The notes: generated from the letters alone by a model not told the origin. A stretch of 64,000 nucleotides of DNA from Clostridium sp. CAG:510 (GCA_000434615.1 FR880834.1:103845-167844), one strand, 5' to 3'. Counted from the stretch's first letter, positions 44,266-52,762 are shown. Numbers and translations: made by a program.

Positions 44266-44769
44266 TTACTGTTTGGGTATATCGCCAAACTGTCTTACAT
44301 AATCGCTGCCTTCGTTGTTGTAGTATACAATCTGACCTTCCTGTGCGTATACCATTCCCAGTTCACCGATGGCAATTCTTTTAATTTCGTCCAGATTAAC
44401 ATTGCTGTTGATACGGGCAAGCTCATCATCGTTGGAAAGCTTTAAGTTATTCAGTTCTTTCTCCAGGGATGCGATTTTTTCTACCTTTGCCGTTGTTTCT
44501 GCCTGCAGCTGGATATAACCGATTAACACGTAACCGGCAACCATCATCGCCAGGGCTAAGAATACCACATAACCAAAGTTCATATGATGTGCTCTTTCCC
44601 GGTTCTTTCTGGTTTCGTTGCTGATTTTCTTTCTGGGTTCTTCTTCTATTGCACGTCTGACATCGAGCTGTCTTGCTGTACTGCCATCCACATAATAATC
44701 TCCGTAGCCCCTTGTTCTTCTATTCTGTGTACTTCTGTTCTGTGTGTTTCTCCCCTGCGTCCTTGCCAT
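44266..44769 (-). CDS. ftsL: Cell division protein FtsL-like (septum initiator)
   Basis: A 167-residue bitopic protein. A basic, Asn/Gln/Arg-rich cytoplasmic part (about 1-60) leads to one membrane helix (about 68-88), then a short extracellular coiled coil (LEKELNNLK...) and a tail. The layout and the place between rsmH and the septal PBP identify it as FtsL; the sequence is poorly conserved in this family. The ATG at 44769 is preferred: GAGGG lies nine bases before it, while the one at 44784 is less well placed. Confidence 0.83.
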   Translation of the reverse strand: MARTQGRNTQNRSTQNRRTRGYGDYYVDGSTARQLDVRRAIEEEPRKKISNETRKNRERAHHMNFGYVVFLALAMMVAGYVLIGYIQLQAETTAKVEKIASLEKELNNLKLSNDDELARINSNVNLDEIKRIAIGELGMVYAQEGQIVYYNNEGSDYVRQFGDIPKQ

Positions 44770-44926
44770 ATTTCTTTCCCTCATTTCTTTTTTGATGTCT
44801 TACCTAAGATGCTATGGTTTTTACCCTTTTATCTTATCTGTTTTTCTATCTGTCAAATTTTGTTTTCCGAGTTTTTTAAGCTGATTTTTCTTTATCAAAT
44901 TTTCAGTTTTTACAATCTCTTGCGCC

Positions 44927-45871
44927 TTATCCAATTTCTTCGGCTTTTTCAAACACCCGTAGTTTTGCGCTCTTGGAACGGCTGTTTTCAGCAAGCTCCT
45001 CCTCACCCGGAAGTATCGGCTTTCTGCTGATAACCTTTCCCCTGGGCTTCTTTCCACACACACATACCGGAAATTCCGGCGGGCATGTACAAGGATTTTC
45101 TGCCTTTTTGAATGCCGATTTCACCAGTCTGTCCTCTAAGGAATGGAAGGTGATGATGCAAAGCCTTCCGCCTGGATTTAAGAGGTCTATCATCATATCC
45201 AGTGAATCTCTCAACACTTCCAGCTCCCGGTTGCATTCAATACGGATTGCCTGAAAGGTCTGCTTTGCCGGATGCCCCGACTGCCGGAACTTTGCAGGAA
45301 TGGCTCCCTTTATAATCTCCGCCAGTTCCCCGGTGGTTACGATTTCTTTTTTCTCTCTTGCCTGCACAATGTGTTTGGCAATGTTCTTTGCGAACTGGTC
45401 TTCTCCGTAGTCCCGGATGATGCGGTACAGATCTCTTTCGGGATATCCGTTTACAATATCCTTGGCGGTAAGGGACTGTCTTCTGTCCATCCGCATGTCA
45501 AGAGGGGTATCAAACCGGTAGGAAAAACCTCTTTCTTCTGTATCTAACTGGTAGGAGGAAACCCCCAGATCCAGTACAATGCCATCCACTTTTTCTACGC
45601 CGTATTCGGAAAGCACTTCCCTCATCCGGCAATAGTTGCTGCGGATAAGCGTTACTTTTTCGGCATAATCGGCAAGTCGTTCTGTGGCTGCTGCGATTGC
45701 GGCATCGTCCTGGTCAATTCCGAAAAATCTTCCCTTATCGGACAGGCGTTTTACCACCTGCAGGGCATGTCCCCCGCCGCCGGTCGTTCCATCCACGTAG
45801 ATGCCGTCTTCTTTGATATTCAGATTTTCAATGGTTTCCTTCAGTAAAACCGAATAGTGGGAAAACGCCAT
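44927..45871 (-). CDS. rsmH: 16S rRNA (cytosine-1402-N4)-methyltransferase RsmH
   Basis: A 314-residue SAM-dependent methyltransferase (MraW) that methylates C1402 of 16S rRNA. The start HYSVLLKETIENL, the SAM loop VDGTTGGGGH at about 26-35, the FDQ/DQDD region, and LDLGVSSYQLD with the catalytic site are typical. It is followed by a 157-bp AT-rich gap before ftsL on the same strand and preceded by mraZ after 51 bp. I see nothing clear in that gap. Confidence 0.96.
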   Translation of the reverse strand: MAFSHYSVLLKETIENLNIKEDGIYVDGTTGGGGHALQVVKRLSDKGRFFGIDQDDAAIAAATERLADYAEKVTLIRSNYCRMREVLSEYGVEKVDGIVLDLGVSSYQLDTEERGFSYRFDTPLDMRMDRRQSLTAKDIVNGYPERDLYRIIRDYGEDQFAKNIAKHIVQAREKKEIVTTGELAEIIKGAIPAKFRQSGHPAKQTFQAIRIECNRELEVLRDSLDMMIDLLNPGGRLCIITFHSLEDRLVKSAFKKAENPCTCPPEFPVCVCGKKPRGKVISRKPILPGEEELAENSRSKSAKLRVFEKAEEIG

Positions 45872-45922
45872 CTTCTGCTCCTTCTTGCTTTTCTGTTTCC
45901 AGTCCCTGTCTGGCCCTTAAGC

Positions 45923-46357
45923 TTAAATGCCAAGTCCAAGCTCCGACATGTGTTTTGCGATTTCTTCCATGTCTTCGTAGGTAACTGTTCCGTCGTATCT
46001 TTCCTTACTCCAGATTTCTGCCCTGTTTCCTACACCAATCAGCACCACATCTTTCTGCAGTGCGGCAAATTCTTTCAGTGCCGCCGGAATCAAGATACGC
46101 CCCTGCTTGTCTACTTCGACGACTGATGCGCCTGCCATGAAGAAACGGACAAACTTACGGACTTCCGGGTTGGTTAAGGAAGGCAGCTTCTGCAGTTTTT
46201 CCTGAAATGCGGTCCACTCGGTATTGTCAAAGACAAACAAGCAGCCATCCAGTCCTTTTGTCACCACGAATTCGTCTTTCAGAATTTCGCGGAACTTTGA
46301 AGGAATGATCAGCCTGCTCTTCGCGTCAATCGTATGGTTGTATTCGCCCATGAACAT
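45923..46357 (-). CDS. mraZ: Transcriptional regulator MraZ
   Basis: A 144-residue protein with two SpoVT/AbrB-like domains (about 5-55 and 75-130), whose DXXXR-type turns are DAKSRLIIPSKFRE and DKQGRILIPAALKE. MraZ binds its own operator and regulates the dcw operon. Four boxes of the operator lie upstream at 46406-46440. It is the first gene of the cluster. Confidence 0.96.
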   Translation of the reverse strand: MFMGEYNHTIDAKSRLIIPSKFREILKDEFVVTKGLDGCLFVFDNTEWTAFQEKLQKLPSLTNPEVRKFVRFFMAGASVVEVDKQGRILIPAALKEFAALQKDVVLIGVGNRAEIWSKERYDGTVTYEDMEEIAKHMSELGLGI

Positions 46358-46405
46358 ATCCGATCACCCGCCTTAAAGTTGCTGCCACGGAAAGGGATTT
46401 ATTTA

Positions 46406-46440
46406 CCACTTCAAACCACTTGGTACCACTTTCCACCACT
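46406..46440 (-). promoter_or_regulatory. Array of four MraZ boxes upstream of mraZ
   Basis: On the minus strand GTGG occurs four times at an exact 10-bp period (starts at 46439, 46429, 46419 and 46409), each followed by a T/A-rich spacer. MraZ binds direct repeats of this kind between its promoter and its gene, so this is the autoregulatory operator. Confidence 0.85.
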
Positions 46441-46454
46441 TTTATACTGATTTT

Positions 46455-46482
46455 ATAATAAAAAGTGGAATTTAGCAAGCAA
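46455..46482 (-). promoter_or_regulatory. Probable promoter of the dcw cluster
   Basis: On the minus strand, -35 TTGCTT (46482-46477) and -10 TATTAT (46460-46455) are separated by 16 bp. The start point would be near 46448, just before the MraZ boxes. A TATAAA at 46446 is an alternative -10. Confidence 0.5.
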
Positions 46483-46539
46483 AATAGAGGAATTTCTTTA
46501 TTTTTTCTTAAGAAAATACTGGAAATTTTTCACGCAAAA

Positions 46540-46569
46540 ACAGCAGGTACAATATCTTGTACCTGCTGT
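46540..46569. terminator. Intrinsic terminator of ychF
   Basis: A perfect 13-bp stem (46540-46552 with 46557-46569) with a 4-base loop, then a TTTTTG run on the minus strand. It lies just after the ychF stop. Confidence 0.9.
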
Positions 46570-46623
46570 CATTTTCACTACTAATTATGCTTTTTGATTT
46601 TAGGGTAGTGCATCGTAACTGCC

Positions 46624-47721
46624 TTATACATTGAAACGGAACAGAATGACATCGCCGTCTTTTACCACGTAATCCTTGCCTTCCATCCCCACCAGACCTT
46701 TTTCACGGGCAGCCGCCAGGGATCCCTGCTCCAAAAGGTCTTTGTAATTAACTACCTCCGCCTTGATAAAACCTCTTTCAAAATCGGTATGAATTTTACC
46801 GGCTGCCTGCGGAGCCTTGGTGCCGATTTTAATGGTCCACGCTCTGGTTTCGTCCTCTCCGGCTGTCAGGTAGCTGATCAGTCCCAGCAGTTTATAGCTT
46901 GCGCGGATTAACTTGTCAAGGCCGGACTCTTTCAGCCCTAAGTCCTCTAAGAACATTGCCTTTTCATCATCATCCAGCTCTGCAATCTCCTGTTCAATCT
47001 GGGCGCAGATAACAAATACCTCGCTGCCTTCTTTTGCCGCAAATTCTCTGACCTTTGCCACGCCTATGTTGCTTGCGCCATCGTCTGCCAAATCATCTTC
47101 CGCTACGTTTGCCGCAAAAATTACCGGTTTGTAGGTAAGCAGATTGTACTCTGCCAGCCATGCTAATTCATCCTCATCCTCGGTCACAAAGCTTCTTGCC
47201 AGCTTGCCGGCTTCCAGATGCGCTTTCATCTTTTCCTGCAGTGCCAATTCTTTTTCCAGGGACTTGTCCATACGGGCTGCTTTTGCAGTCTTTGCAATTC
47301 TTCTTTCTAGAATTTCCAGATCGGAGAAAATAAGCTCTAAGTTAATGGTTTCAATATCTCTCATGGGGTCCACACTGCCGTCCACATGAATGACATTGGG
47401 GTCTTCAAAGCACCTTACCACATGCACAATGGCATCTACTTCTCGGATATTGCTTAAGAACTGGTTGCCAAGACCTTCGCCCTTGGAGGCACCCTTTACC
47501 AGACCGGCAATGTCTACGAATTCAATAACCGCCGGTGTCACCTTCTTGGACTGATACATATCTCCCAAAAGCTTTAATCTTTCATCCGGCACTGCTACGA
47601 TACCCACATTGGGGTCAATGGTACAGAACGGATAGTTTGCCGATTCCGCACCCGCTTTTGTCAGTGAATTGAATAATGTACTTTTTCCTACGTTGGGAAG
47701 CCCCACGATACCTAATTTCAT
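46624..47721 (-). CDS. ychF: Redox-regulated ATPase/GTPase YchF
   Basis: A 365-residue Obg-family P-loop protein that prefers ATP and associates with ribosomes. The P-loop GLPNVGKST is at about residues 7-15, FCTIDPNVG gives the switch region, and DIAGLVKGAS lies at about 67. A coiled-coil insert and a C-terminal TGS domain follow. The ATG at 47721 is the family start and has AAGGAGG upstream; the longer frame is the sequence up to the phage. The prophage is inserted 86 bp from the start codon, so the native promoter may have been displaced. Confidence 0.95.
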   Translation of the reverse strand: MKLGIVGLPNVGKSTLFNSLTKAGAESANYPFCTIDPNVGIVAVPDERLKLLGDMYQSKKVTPAVIEFVDIAGLVKGASKGEGLGNQFLSNIREVDAIVHVVRCFEDPNVIHVDGSVDPMRDIETINLELIFSDLEILERRIAKTAKAARMDKSLEKELALQEKMKAHLEAGKLARSFVTEDEDELAWLAEYNLLTYKPVIFAANVAEDDLADDGASNIGVAKVREFAAKEGSEVFVICAQIEQEIAELDDDEKAMFLEDLGLKESGLDKLIRASYKLLGLISYLTAGEDETRAWTIKIGTKAPQAAGKIHTDFERGFIKAEVVNYKDLLEQGSLAAAREKGLVGMEGKDYVVKDGDVILFRFNV

Positions 47722-47785
47722 TTTTAATTTTACCTCCTTAAAAACATAGTATTTATCAGCATTTCTTAGTTTTAATATACTGTTT

Positions 47786-47806
47786 ACGTACCAATCACGT
47801 ACCAAT
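47786..47806. repeat. ACGTACCAAT direct repeat at the left prophage end
   Basis: Two exact copies of ACGTACCAAT (47786-47795 and 47797-47806) are separated by one base, directly beside the end of the integrase gene. This is the position of attL, so the repeat may be the core or an integrase arm site. The matching attR lies outside the window. Confidence 0.5.
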
Positions 47807-47807
47807 T

Positions 47808-48938
47808 TTAGACTACTTTAAGCGCACGTGCCACTTTTTCCATTTCTTTGCTCTTCTGATCTTCTGTTGTATGCACATATAAATTCATTGTAATAGATAT
47901 ATTTGAATGCCCCAAAATTGTTTGAAGTGTCTTAGGGATCATTCCGGCTTCAATACATCTAGTAGCAAAAGTATGTCTCAAAACGTGCATAGAAAACTTA
48001 GGAAGATTACATTTTTCGCAAATTTTAAAAAGTGCCGTGTCATACGTGCTGTTTTTAACTGGTGTTCCTTTTTTGCACAGAAAAACCTGATCTTTCCATT
48101 CCATTTCAATCATTTGAAATGACTGGTTCTTTTTCTTCTGCAATCTCAAAATATTTACAGCTTCATCAGTCAGAGGGATTGTACGGTATCCGGCTTTACT
48201 TTTTGGCTCTCCTGTTCTCCATTCTTTGGTGGAATGTCTATATTCCGTTGCCCTTTGAATTGATATTGTCTTATTCTTAAAATCAACATCACTCCATTTT
48301 AATCCTACTAATTCACCAGTACGAAGTCCTGTCTGCAATATAAATCTGTACTGATATTCATAAGAACTCCCAGTAATGGAATTGCAGAATATTTTCTGTT
48401 GTTCTATTGTTAATGCTTCTTTTTTGACAGAACATTTTCCAATATTGTGTTTTACGGTCTTATTGCATGGATTCTTCAATATAACATCATTCTGATATGC
48501 ATAGTCAAGCATATTGTAAAGTGCTATCCTTGCCTGATAGATTGTCGTTGTCCTATATCCTTCATCAGACATTTTGTTCATAATCCTTTGACAGTCAATA
48601 GTTGTGACATCTTTAAGAATTTTCTTTCCTATCACAGGTGATATATTCCTATCATATCTTTCTCTGTAGTTTCTACAGGTATTATATCTTACGGTCTTTT
48701 CTTTTATTTTAATCCAGTAGTCGTACCATGCATCCACAAGCATATCTTTTGGAAAATCAAGGTTTGTGTGTTCGTCCTCGTATTGAGAATCAGACAACCA
48801 TTTCCTACACTCTTGCAATTTTGGAAAAACTTTTTGAACACGTTTTCCTATTCTGTTTGTGTATCTTCCAACATATAGACCGTCTTTTCGCTGGCTTATA
48901 CCAGAACCCAGTTCTTTTCCTTTTAGGTCTTTTCCCAC
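47808..48938 (-). CDS. int: Tyrosine-type phage integrase
   Basis: A 376-residue site-specific recombinase. An AP2-like N-terminal arm-binding part (about 1-55) and a SAM-like core-binding domain (about 60-165) precede the catalytic domain (about 180-370). This holds Arg in LRTGELVGLKW, HxLRHTFATR, the His of LGHSNIS and the nucleophile Tyr in MNLYVH. It starts with GTG at 48938, nine bases after AAAGGAG. It ends beside the ACGTACCAAT repeat, at the attachment site. Confidence 0.95.
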   Translation of the reverse strand: MGKDLKGKELGSGISQRKDGLYVGRYTNRIGKRVQKVFPKLQECRKWLSDSQYEDEHTNLDFPKDMLVDAWYDYWIKIKEKTVRYNTCRNYRERYDRNISPVIGKKILKDVTTIDCQRIMNKMSDEGYRTTTIYQARIALYNMLDYAYQNDVILKNPCNKTVKHNIGKCSVKKEALTIEQQKIFCNSITGSSYEYQYRFILQTGLRTGELVGLKWSDVDFKNKTISIQRATEYRHSTKEWRTGEPKSKAGYRTIPLTDEAVNILRLQKKKNQSFQMIEMEWKDQVFLCKKGTPVKNSTYDTALFKICEKCNLPKFSMHVLRHTFATRCIEAGMIPKTLQTILGHSNISITMNLYVHTTEDQKSKEMEKVARALKVV

Positions 48939-48965
48939 TATTTTACACTCCTTTCCATTATGAGA

Positions 48966-49005
48966 AAAGCCTTATGCAATTTCACATTTTATCACATAAG
49001 GCTTT
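48966..49005 (-). terminator. Terminator-like hairpin between xis-like gene and integrase
   Basis: An 11-bp perfect stem (48966-48976 with 48995-49005) with an 18-base loop is followed on the minus strand by TTCTC. It may reduce read-through from the late genes into int. Confidence 0.6.
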
Positions 49006-49011
49006 ATAAGT

Positions 49012-49407
49012 CTACAACTCAACATTTTCAGATATGAATTTTTCAAACTCTTTTCTCTTAATCAGTCTTCTTCTTCCTACATAGACAACAAAGGTACATC
49101 TGGGGTTGTTTGAAAGTTCTCTGATTTTGTTAATGCCGATGTTGCTGTACTCCGCAGCTTCTTCAAGTGTTAATGTGACTTTTTCCCAAATAGGAACTGT
49201 TTTTCCCACGTCTATTTCACCTACTTTCTCTTTAATTTCTTTAATTCGTCTGCTCAATGTTGATATTGGCAAGAAAGTGACAGCCGATATTTGCTCAAGG
49301 CTTTTACCACGGCATAACAGGCTGAACACTTTCTCTTCCTCTTCCGTAAAATTGGCATTTTTACGAATTTTATCAAGTTCCGGCTTAGTCAGTTTTGACA
49401 ACCTCAT
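49012..49407 (-). CDS. Excisionase-like protein with added helix-turn-helix
   Basis: A 131-residue protein. The C-terminal 55 residues (TLTLEEAAEYSNIGINKI to the end, with RRRLIKRKEFEKFI) match the Tn916-type Xis wing-helix fold, so it should help excision. The N-terminal 65 residues form a separate LuxR/sigma-4-like helix-turn-helix (LEQISAVTFLPISTLSRRIKEIKEKV). The ATG at 49407 follows AAGGAGAC at good spacing; an upstream opening at 49443 has no such site. It lies between the integrase and the broken tape measure. Confidence 0.8.
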   Translation of the reverse strand: MRLSKLTKPELDKIRKNANFTEEEEKVFSLLCRGKSLEQISAVTFLPISTLSRRIKEIKEKVGEIDVGKTVPIWEKVTLTLEEAAEYSNIGINKIRELSNNPRCTFVVYVGRRRLIKRKEFEKFISENVEL

Positions 49408-49435
49408 AAGCCAGTCTCCTTTTCTAAATTTCAGT

Positions 49436-49504
49436 TTACTCAACTATTTCGACCGTGATTTTTACCCTATCACCGTTCGTAAAATCATAAGAGTTGGTAT
49501 ACCA
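49436..49504 (-). pseudogene. 3' remnant of an unknown gene at a deletion scar
   Basis: From 49504 to 49436 the minus strand reads WYTNSYDFTNGDRVKITVEIVE and a stop, a plausible protein C-terminus in a frame different from the tape measure. It ends just before the xis-like ribosome-binding site. I interpret it as the end of another phage gene joined here by a deletion. Confidence 0.65.
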
Positions 49505-51368
49505 AGGCTCTAAGACCTGCAACTGCCTTTTTTGCACTTTTTCCTGTTTTGTCCAGCTCATCGTTTATATCTCCAATTCCATCGGAAATATCATTGTATC
49601 CCTGTCCAAAAGCATCAAAATCAATTTTTATTCCAAGCAAAGATGCAATGCTAACTAAAAGTCTTTTAATGGCAATCGTTACACCATTTACTATAGGCAT
49701 TACTTTTTGTAAAACAGGAATAAACAACTGACCTAATACCATGCCGGCTTCTTTTACATTTGTATTAAACTGTCGTATCATGTTGCTTGGAGAATTTATG
49801 GTATTAGCCAAATCTCCCCATGATACTCTTGACTGGTCTAAGATAGCAAGAACACGAAGTTGTTGCTTTTCTGCCTGTGACATTTCAGTAACAGATTTTG
49901 ATAAGCCAAGATTGTATGCGTATGTTGCCAATGTTGCATTCGTAATATCAATACCATATTTATACAATGCCCTTGACTGACCAATTAAACCAGATTGTAG
50001 ATTATCCGCAACGGTTTGGTAATCCACGTTGAACAACGAAGAAATATCACCAGCAAGCATTGTCATTGACTTTGTTACTGCTACTGTTGTTTCTCCAGTC
50101 TGTCCCAAAGAGTTTGTAACTGATGCAAGTTGAGAAGCATACTGTGTGATTTCTTGAATATTTAAGCCTAAGTTTTTAACTCCGCTTTCTACAAGAAGTC
50201 CTTTTTCAATGTCTACTTTAAGACCAGACATTTTATTTAGCTTCTCGTTTACTCTGTCAGTAAAACTTTCTGCATATGCATCTGCACTGTCGTATCCATA
50301 TTTCTCAAAATCACCGCTCCATTCAGATGCTATTTTCCCAAAAGAAACAGCATAATAGTTGAACGCTTCAATATAATCTGTAGTTCCCTCTATGGATTTC
50401 CACAGGCTTTTTATTCCACGAATTACAAGGAAATACGTTGCGTAGAATTTGCCGAATGCAGCAGCTAAACCTTTGGCACTTTTAGTTGCCTTTTTTGAAC
50501 TTGCACTAACACCATTTAGGCTGTTTTGCAAACTCCTTGATGAATTGTTTACCTTTGCTCCTTGTGCACTTAAATTAGCCAGTGCGTTTGTCAACGCTAT
50601 AACATTTCCACTTACCGTAGGTGCCCTTGCAAGAGTTTGCATCAGCATAGTAAGAGACTTTGCTAATGCAGGGATATTTTGAACTGCTCTTGATACACTT
50701 ACACCACCAAGTTTTGATATTGCAGTAACCAGTGAACTTAATCCGGTCATATCAAAACTTAAAGAACCTATATTGTTCATTTGCCTTATAAGGTTCTGTA
50801 ATTGTGCTGAAAGAGGGGAAAGATTTTGAACTGCTTGCGTAGAAGCCTTATTTCCAAGTCTGGAAATTCCACTCAAAAGTGAATCAAGTCCGGTCATATC
50901 AAAACTTAATCCACCTACATTATTCATACCTTTAACAAAAAGTGACAGATCATCTTTAATCTTAATAAGATTGTTTGCACCTGTTGTGGCATTTTTCCCA
51001 CCCATTTTAGACATAGCAGAAGCAACATTCAAAATTCCACTTGTATCTATGGAATGCACGTCAACCATTCCTGTTGACAAGTTTTGTATTGCCGCAGATA
51101 CTTTGTAAATGGAATTTGTGTCTACAGATGAAAATTTTGTAAGTGATTTTGTTAATGATGATATTTCGGCTGATTTTCCACCCTTAAAGCCGGTTGCGGC
51201 ATCCGAAAGATTACGAATGCCAGTAGAAATGTTAGAAAGTTTATGCGTATCGACATTCAAAGAATTAGAAAATTTTTGAAGACTGTTTGCCAGTTTTTCA
51301 ACTGACTTACTCGCATTGTCGGCACTGGCTTTAATTTCTATTTTTAAGCTGTCAATATCTGTAGCCAT
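49485..51368 (-). CDS. Phage tail tape measure protein, truncated
   Basis: A 627-residue protein with long helical N-terminal repeats (many SxLTxxLxxL and SFDMTGL units, about 1-300) and a region typical of tail tape measures (SGLIGQSRALYKYGIDITNATL; AGMVLGQLFIPVLQKVMPIVNG). It should set tail length and lie in the tail tube. Siphophage tape measures are mostly far longer. Here it ends in AGLRALVYQLL where related proteins continue after AGLRAF, so the 3' part is missing. ATG at 51368 has TAGGTG upstream. Confidence 0.85.
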   Translation of the reverse strand: MATDIDSLKIEIKASADNASKSVEKLANSLQKFSNSLNVDTHKLSNISTGIRNLSDAATGFKGGKSAEISSLTKSLTKFSSVDTNSIYKVSAAIQNLSTGMVDVHSIDTSGILNVASAMSKMGGKNATTGANNLIKIKDDLSLFVKGMNNVGGLSFDMTGLDSLLSGISRLGNKASTQAVQNLSPLSAQLQNLIRQMNNIGSLSFDMTGLSSLVTAISKLGGVSVSRAVQNIPALAKSLTMLMQTLARAPTVSGNVIALTNALANLSAQGAKVNNSSRSLQNSLNGVSASSKKATKSAKGLAAAFGKFYATYFLVIRGIKSLWKSIEGTTDYIEAFNYYAVSFGKIASEWSGDFEKYGYDSADAYAESFTDRVNEKLNKMSGLKVDIEKGLLVESGVKNLGLNIQEITQYASQLASVTNSLGQTGETTVAVTKSMTMLAGDISSLFNVDYQTVADNLQSGLIGQSRALYKYGIDITNATLATYAYNLGLSKSVTEMSQAEKQQLRVLAILDQSRVSWGDLANTINSPSNMIRQFNTNVKEAGMVLGQLFIPVLQKVMPIVNGVTIAIKRLLVSIASLLGIKIDFDAFGQGYNDISDGIGDINDELDKTGKSAKKAVAGLRALVYQLL

Positions 51369-51393
51369 TTTGCACCTACTTTCTATAATAGAA

Positions 51394-51423
51394 AAAGTGG
51401 CACATTCTAATTAGTGCCACTTT
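51394..51423 (-). terminator. Intrinsic terminator between tail chaperone and tape measure
   Basis: A perfect 10-bp stem (51394-51403 with 51414-51423) with a 10-base loop, followed on the minus strand by a T-run. The stop codon of the tail chaperone extension (51407) lies in its loop. Confidence 0.75.
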
Positions 51424-51931
51424 CATTTTTTTTCGGATGTGATATTTCAAAATTTGCTTTCATAGCCATTAAGCCTGCAACAAAGGCTTCTCTTTTTTTC
51501 TGCAATTCTTTTTCCGTATCAGATTCTTCTATCTGCTCCATGAAAGGTTTTTCTACATATTCCGTAGATGCTTTTCTGCCATTCAAGCAATGGTCTATTG
51601 CAACCGCAGTAGCAGATAACTGATACTTTCCATTTAGCCAATTTAAGAAATCAATTTCTTTAACTTTTTTCTGATGTCCATTGGCTATCAGTTTTAACAT
51701 AAATGGAGTACATTTCCAAAATTCATCCCATGTAACTCCCATCGCATAAAAATTTGGAAACCATTCAACTGCATACATTTGTCTTAACGACTTGTAAGAA
51801 TGAATTACTTCTTCTTTTCGCTCTTCTCTTCCGTTTTCTCTGCATTGCTCTCTTCCGCTCTCTGCATGAGAGTACGAAAAAAATTGCTTTCTTCTCTTTC
51901 TAAGTTCATTACTTCCACAAGACCGTCCCAA
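51407..51931 (-). CDS. Tail assembly chaperone, frameshift extension (gpGT-like)
   Basis: This reading frame overlaps the end of the upstream chaperone gene by 127 bp in the -1 frame and lacks a convincing start. The likely product is made by -1 frameshifting near 51810-51825 (GCGAAAAGAAGAAG). The fused C-terminal part (about 130 residues) holds SLRQMYAVEWFPNFYAMGVTWDEFW, a feature of Gp15-like phage proteins. The position between tail tube and tape measure genes is where most siphophages have this pair. An independent non-ATG start is possible. Confidence 0.7.
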   Translation of the reverse strand: MGRSCGSNELRKRRKQFFSYSHAESGREQCRENGREERKEEVIHSYKSLRQMYAVEWFPNFYAMGVTWDEFWKCTPFMLKLIANGHQKKVKEIDFLNWLNGKYQLSATAVAIDHCLNGRKASTEYVEKPFMEQIEESDTEKELQKKREAFVAGLMAMKANFEISHPKKNESGTN

Positions 51932-52140
51932 TTTCCACCGACAATCATGTGATTTTCAAGTTCTTTTCCTGCTTCTTCAATGGACATTCTTGCACAAACC
52001 GCAAAATAGGCTCTCACATAAGAAAACTGCATTTTGCCGATTGAATCAATGGGAACTCCCATTTCCTCTAAAGTACAAATATTGTTTAAGTCCATAGGAA
52101 CAGAATTGTATCTTTTACCGTTAATTTCAAAACTATGCAT
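51805..52140 (-). CDS. Tail assembly chaperone (gpG-like)
   Basis: A 111-residue acidic protein with a mostly helical fold (FEINGKRYNSVPMDLNNICTLEEMGVPI) and a very charged tail (EKTEEKSEKKK). The place before the tape measure and the overlapping second frame identify it as the short product of a tail-chaperone frameshift pair, which coats the tape measure before the tube polymerises. AAAGGAAAAATT lies before the ATG at 52140. Confidence 0.75.
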   Translation of the reverse strand: MHSFEINGKRYNSVPMDLNNICTLEEMGVPIDSIGKMQFSYVRAYFAVCARMSIEEAGKELENHMIVGGNWDGLVEVMNLEREESNFFRTLMQRAEESNAEKTEEKSEKKK

Positions 52141-52175
52141 AATTTTTCCTTTCCCCTATGCTTTACATAGGAAAG

Positions 52176-52195
52176 GAGCCGCCCAAAGACGGCTC
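52176..52195 (-). terminator. Hairpin between tail tube and chaperone genes
   Basis: A 6-bp GC-rich stem (52176-52181 with 52190-52195) with an 8-base loop; the following minus-strand sequence is only moderately T-rich. It may be a weak terminator or a message-stabilising hairpin. Confidence 0.5.
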
Positions 52196-52285
52196 TCTTT
52201 TGCTTTGTAATCAAGTTCTGGTAGGCTGTTTAATCGTCAAAGCCAGTCTCAACAGCCATACTATTTATTTCTTCGGACTGGCTAA

Positions 52286-52762
52286 TCATTCCCCCGGTGT
52301 AAATTCAACCTTGGTGTCCATGCCTTTGTATTCTTCAATGGTAAGGTTCATTTCCATTGTAAGAAGTTCATTTTGCCCGATTTCCGGCTGTGGAATTTGT
52401 TCGGGCGGCTGTGCTACAACAAAGAAAGCCTTTTCAAATCCGGGAATAATAGTTTCAAACCACATTCTCTTGCCACCGGACAATGCTTTGTAAGCAGAAA
52501 TAAGGTTTTCCCATTCGGTAATCGTGTCTGATGTAGCGTTTACTGTAACAGGAAAAGAACCGCCAGTATCTGCACGACCTTTTACATATCTGGTGATTGC
52601 ATCTTCTAACGCAGAAGCATCAATCTGTTCAGGTTCAATGCTGATGCCGCCAATGGCATTGATTCTTGTAAGTTGCTTAAAACTTGTAGGTTTTGTTCCG
52701 GCGGTTGTCTCTGTACCATATCCGAAAGTAATGCCTAAAGTAGAAATTCCGGCTGCTGCCAT
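52286..52762 (-). CDS. Phage major tail tube protein
   Basis: A 158-residue protein with beta-rich character, of the kind that stacks as rings to form the siphophage tail tube. It begins with a Gly/Thr-rich segment (ISTLGITFGYGTETTAGTKP) and includes RYVKGRADTGGSFPVTVNATSD. AAGGAGGTATAAATT precedes the ATG at 52762. It follows the tail terminator gene by 54 bp and precedes the chaperones, the standard order. Confidence 0.85.
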   Translation of the reverse strand: MAAAGISTLGITFGYGTETTAGTKPTSFKQLTRINAIGGISIEPEQIDASALEDAITRYVKGRADTGGSFPVTVNATSDTITEWENLISAYKALSGGKRMWFETIIPGFEKAFFVVAQPPEQIPQPEIGQNELLTMEMNLTIEEYKGMDTKVEFTPGE

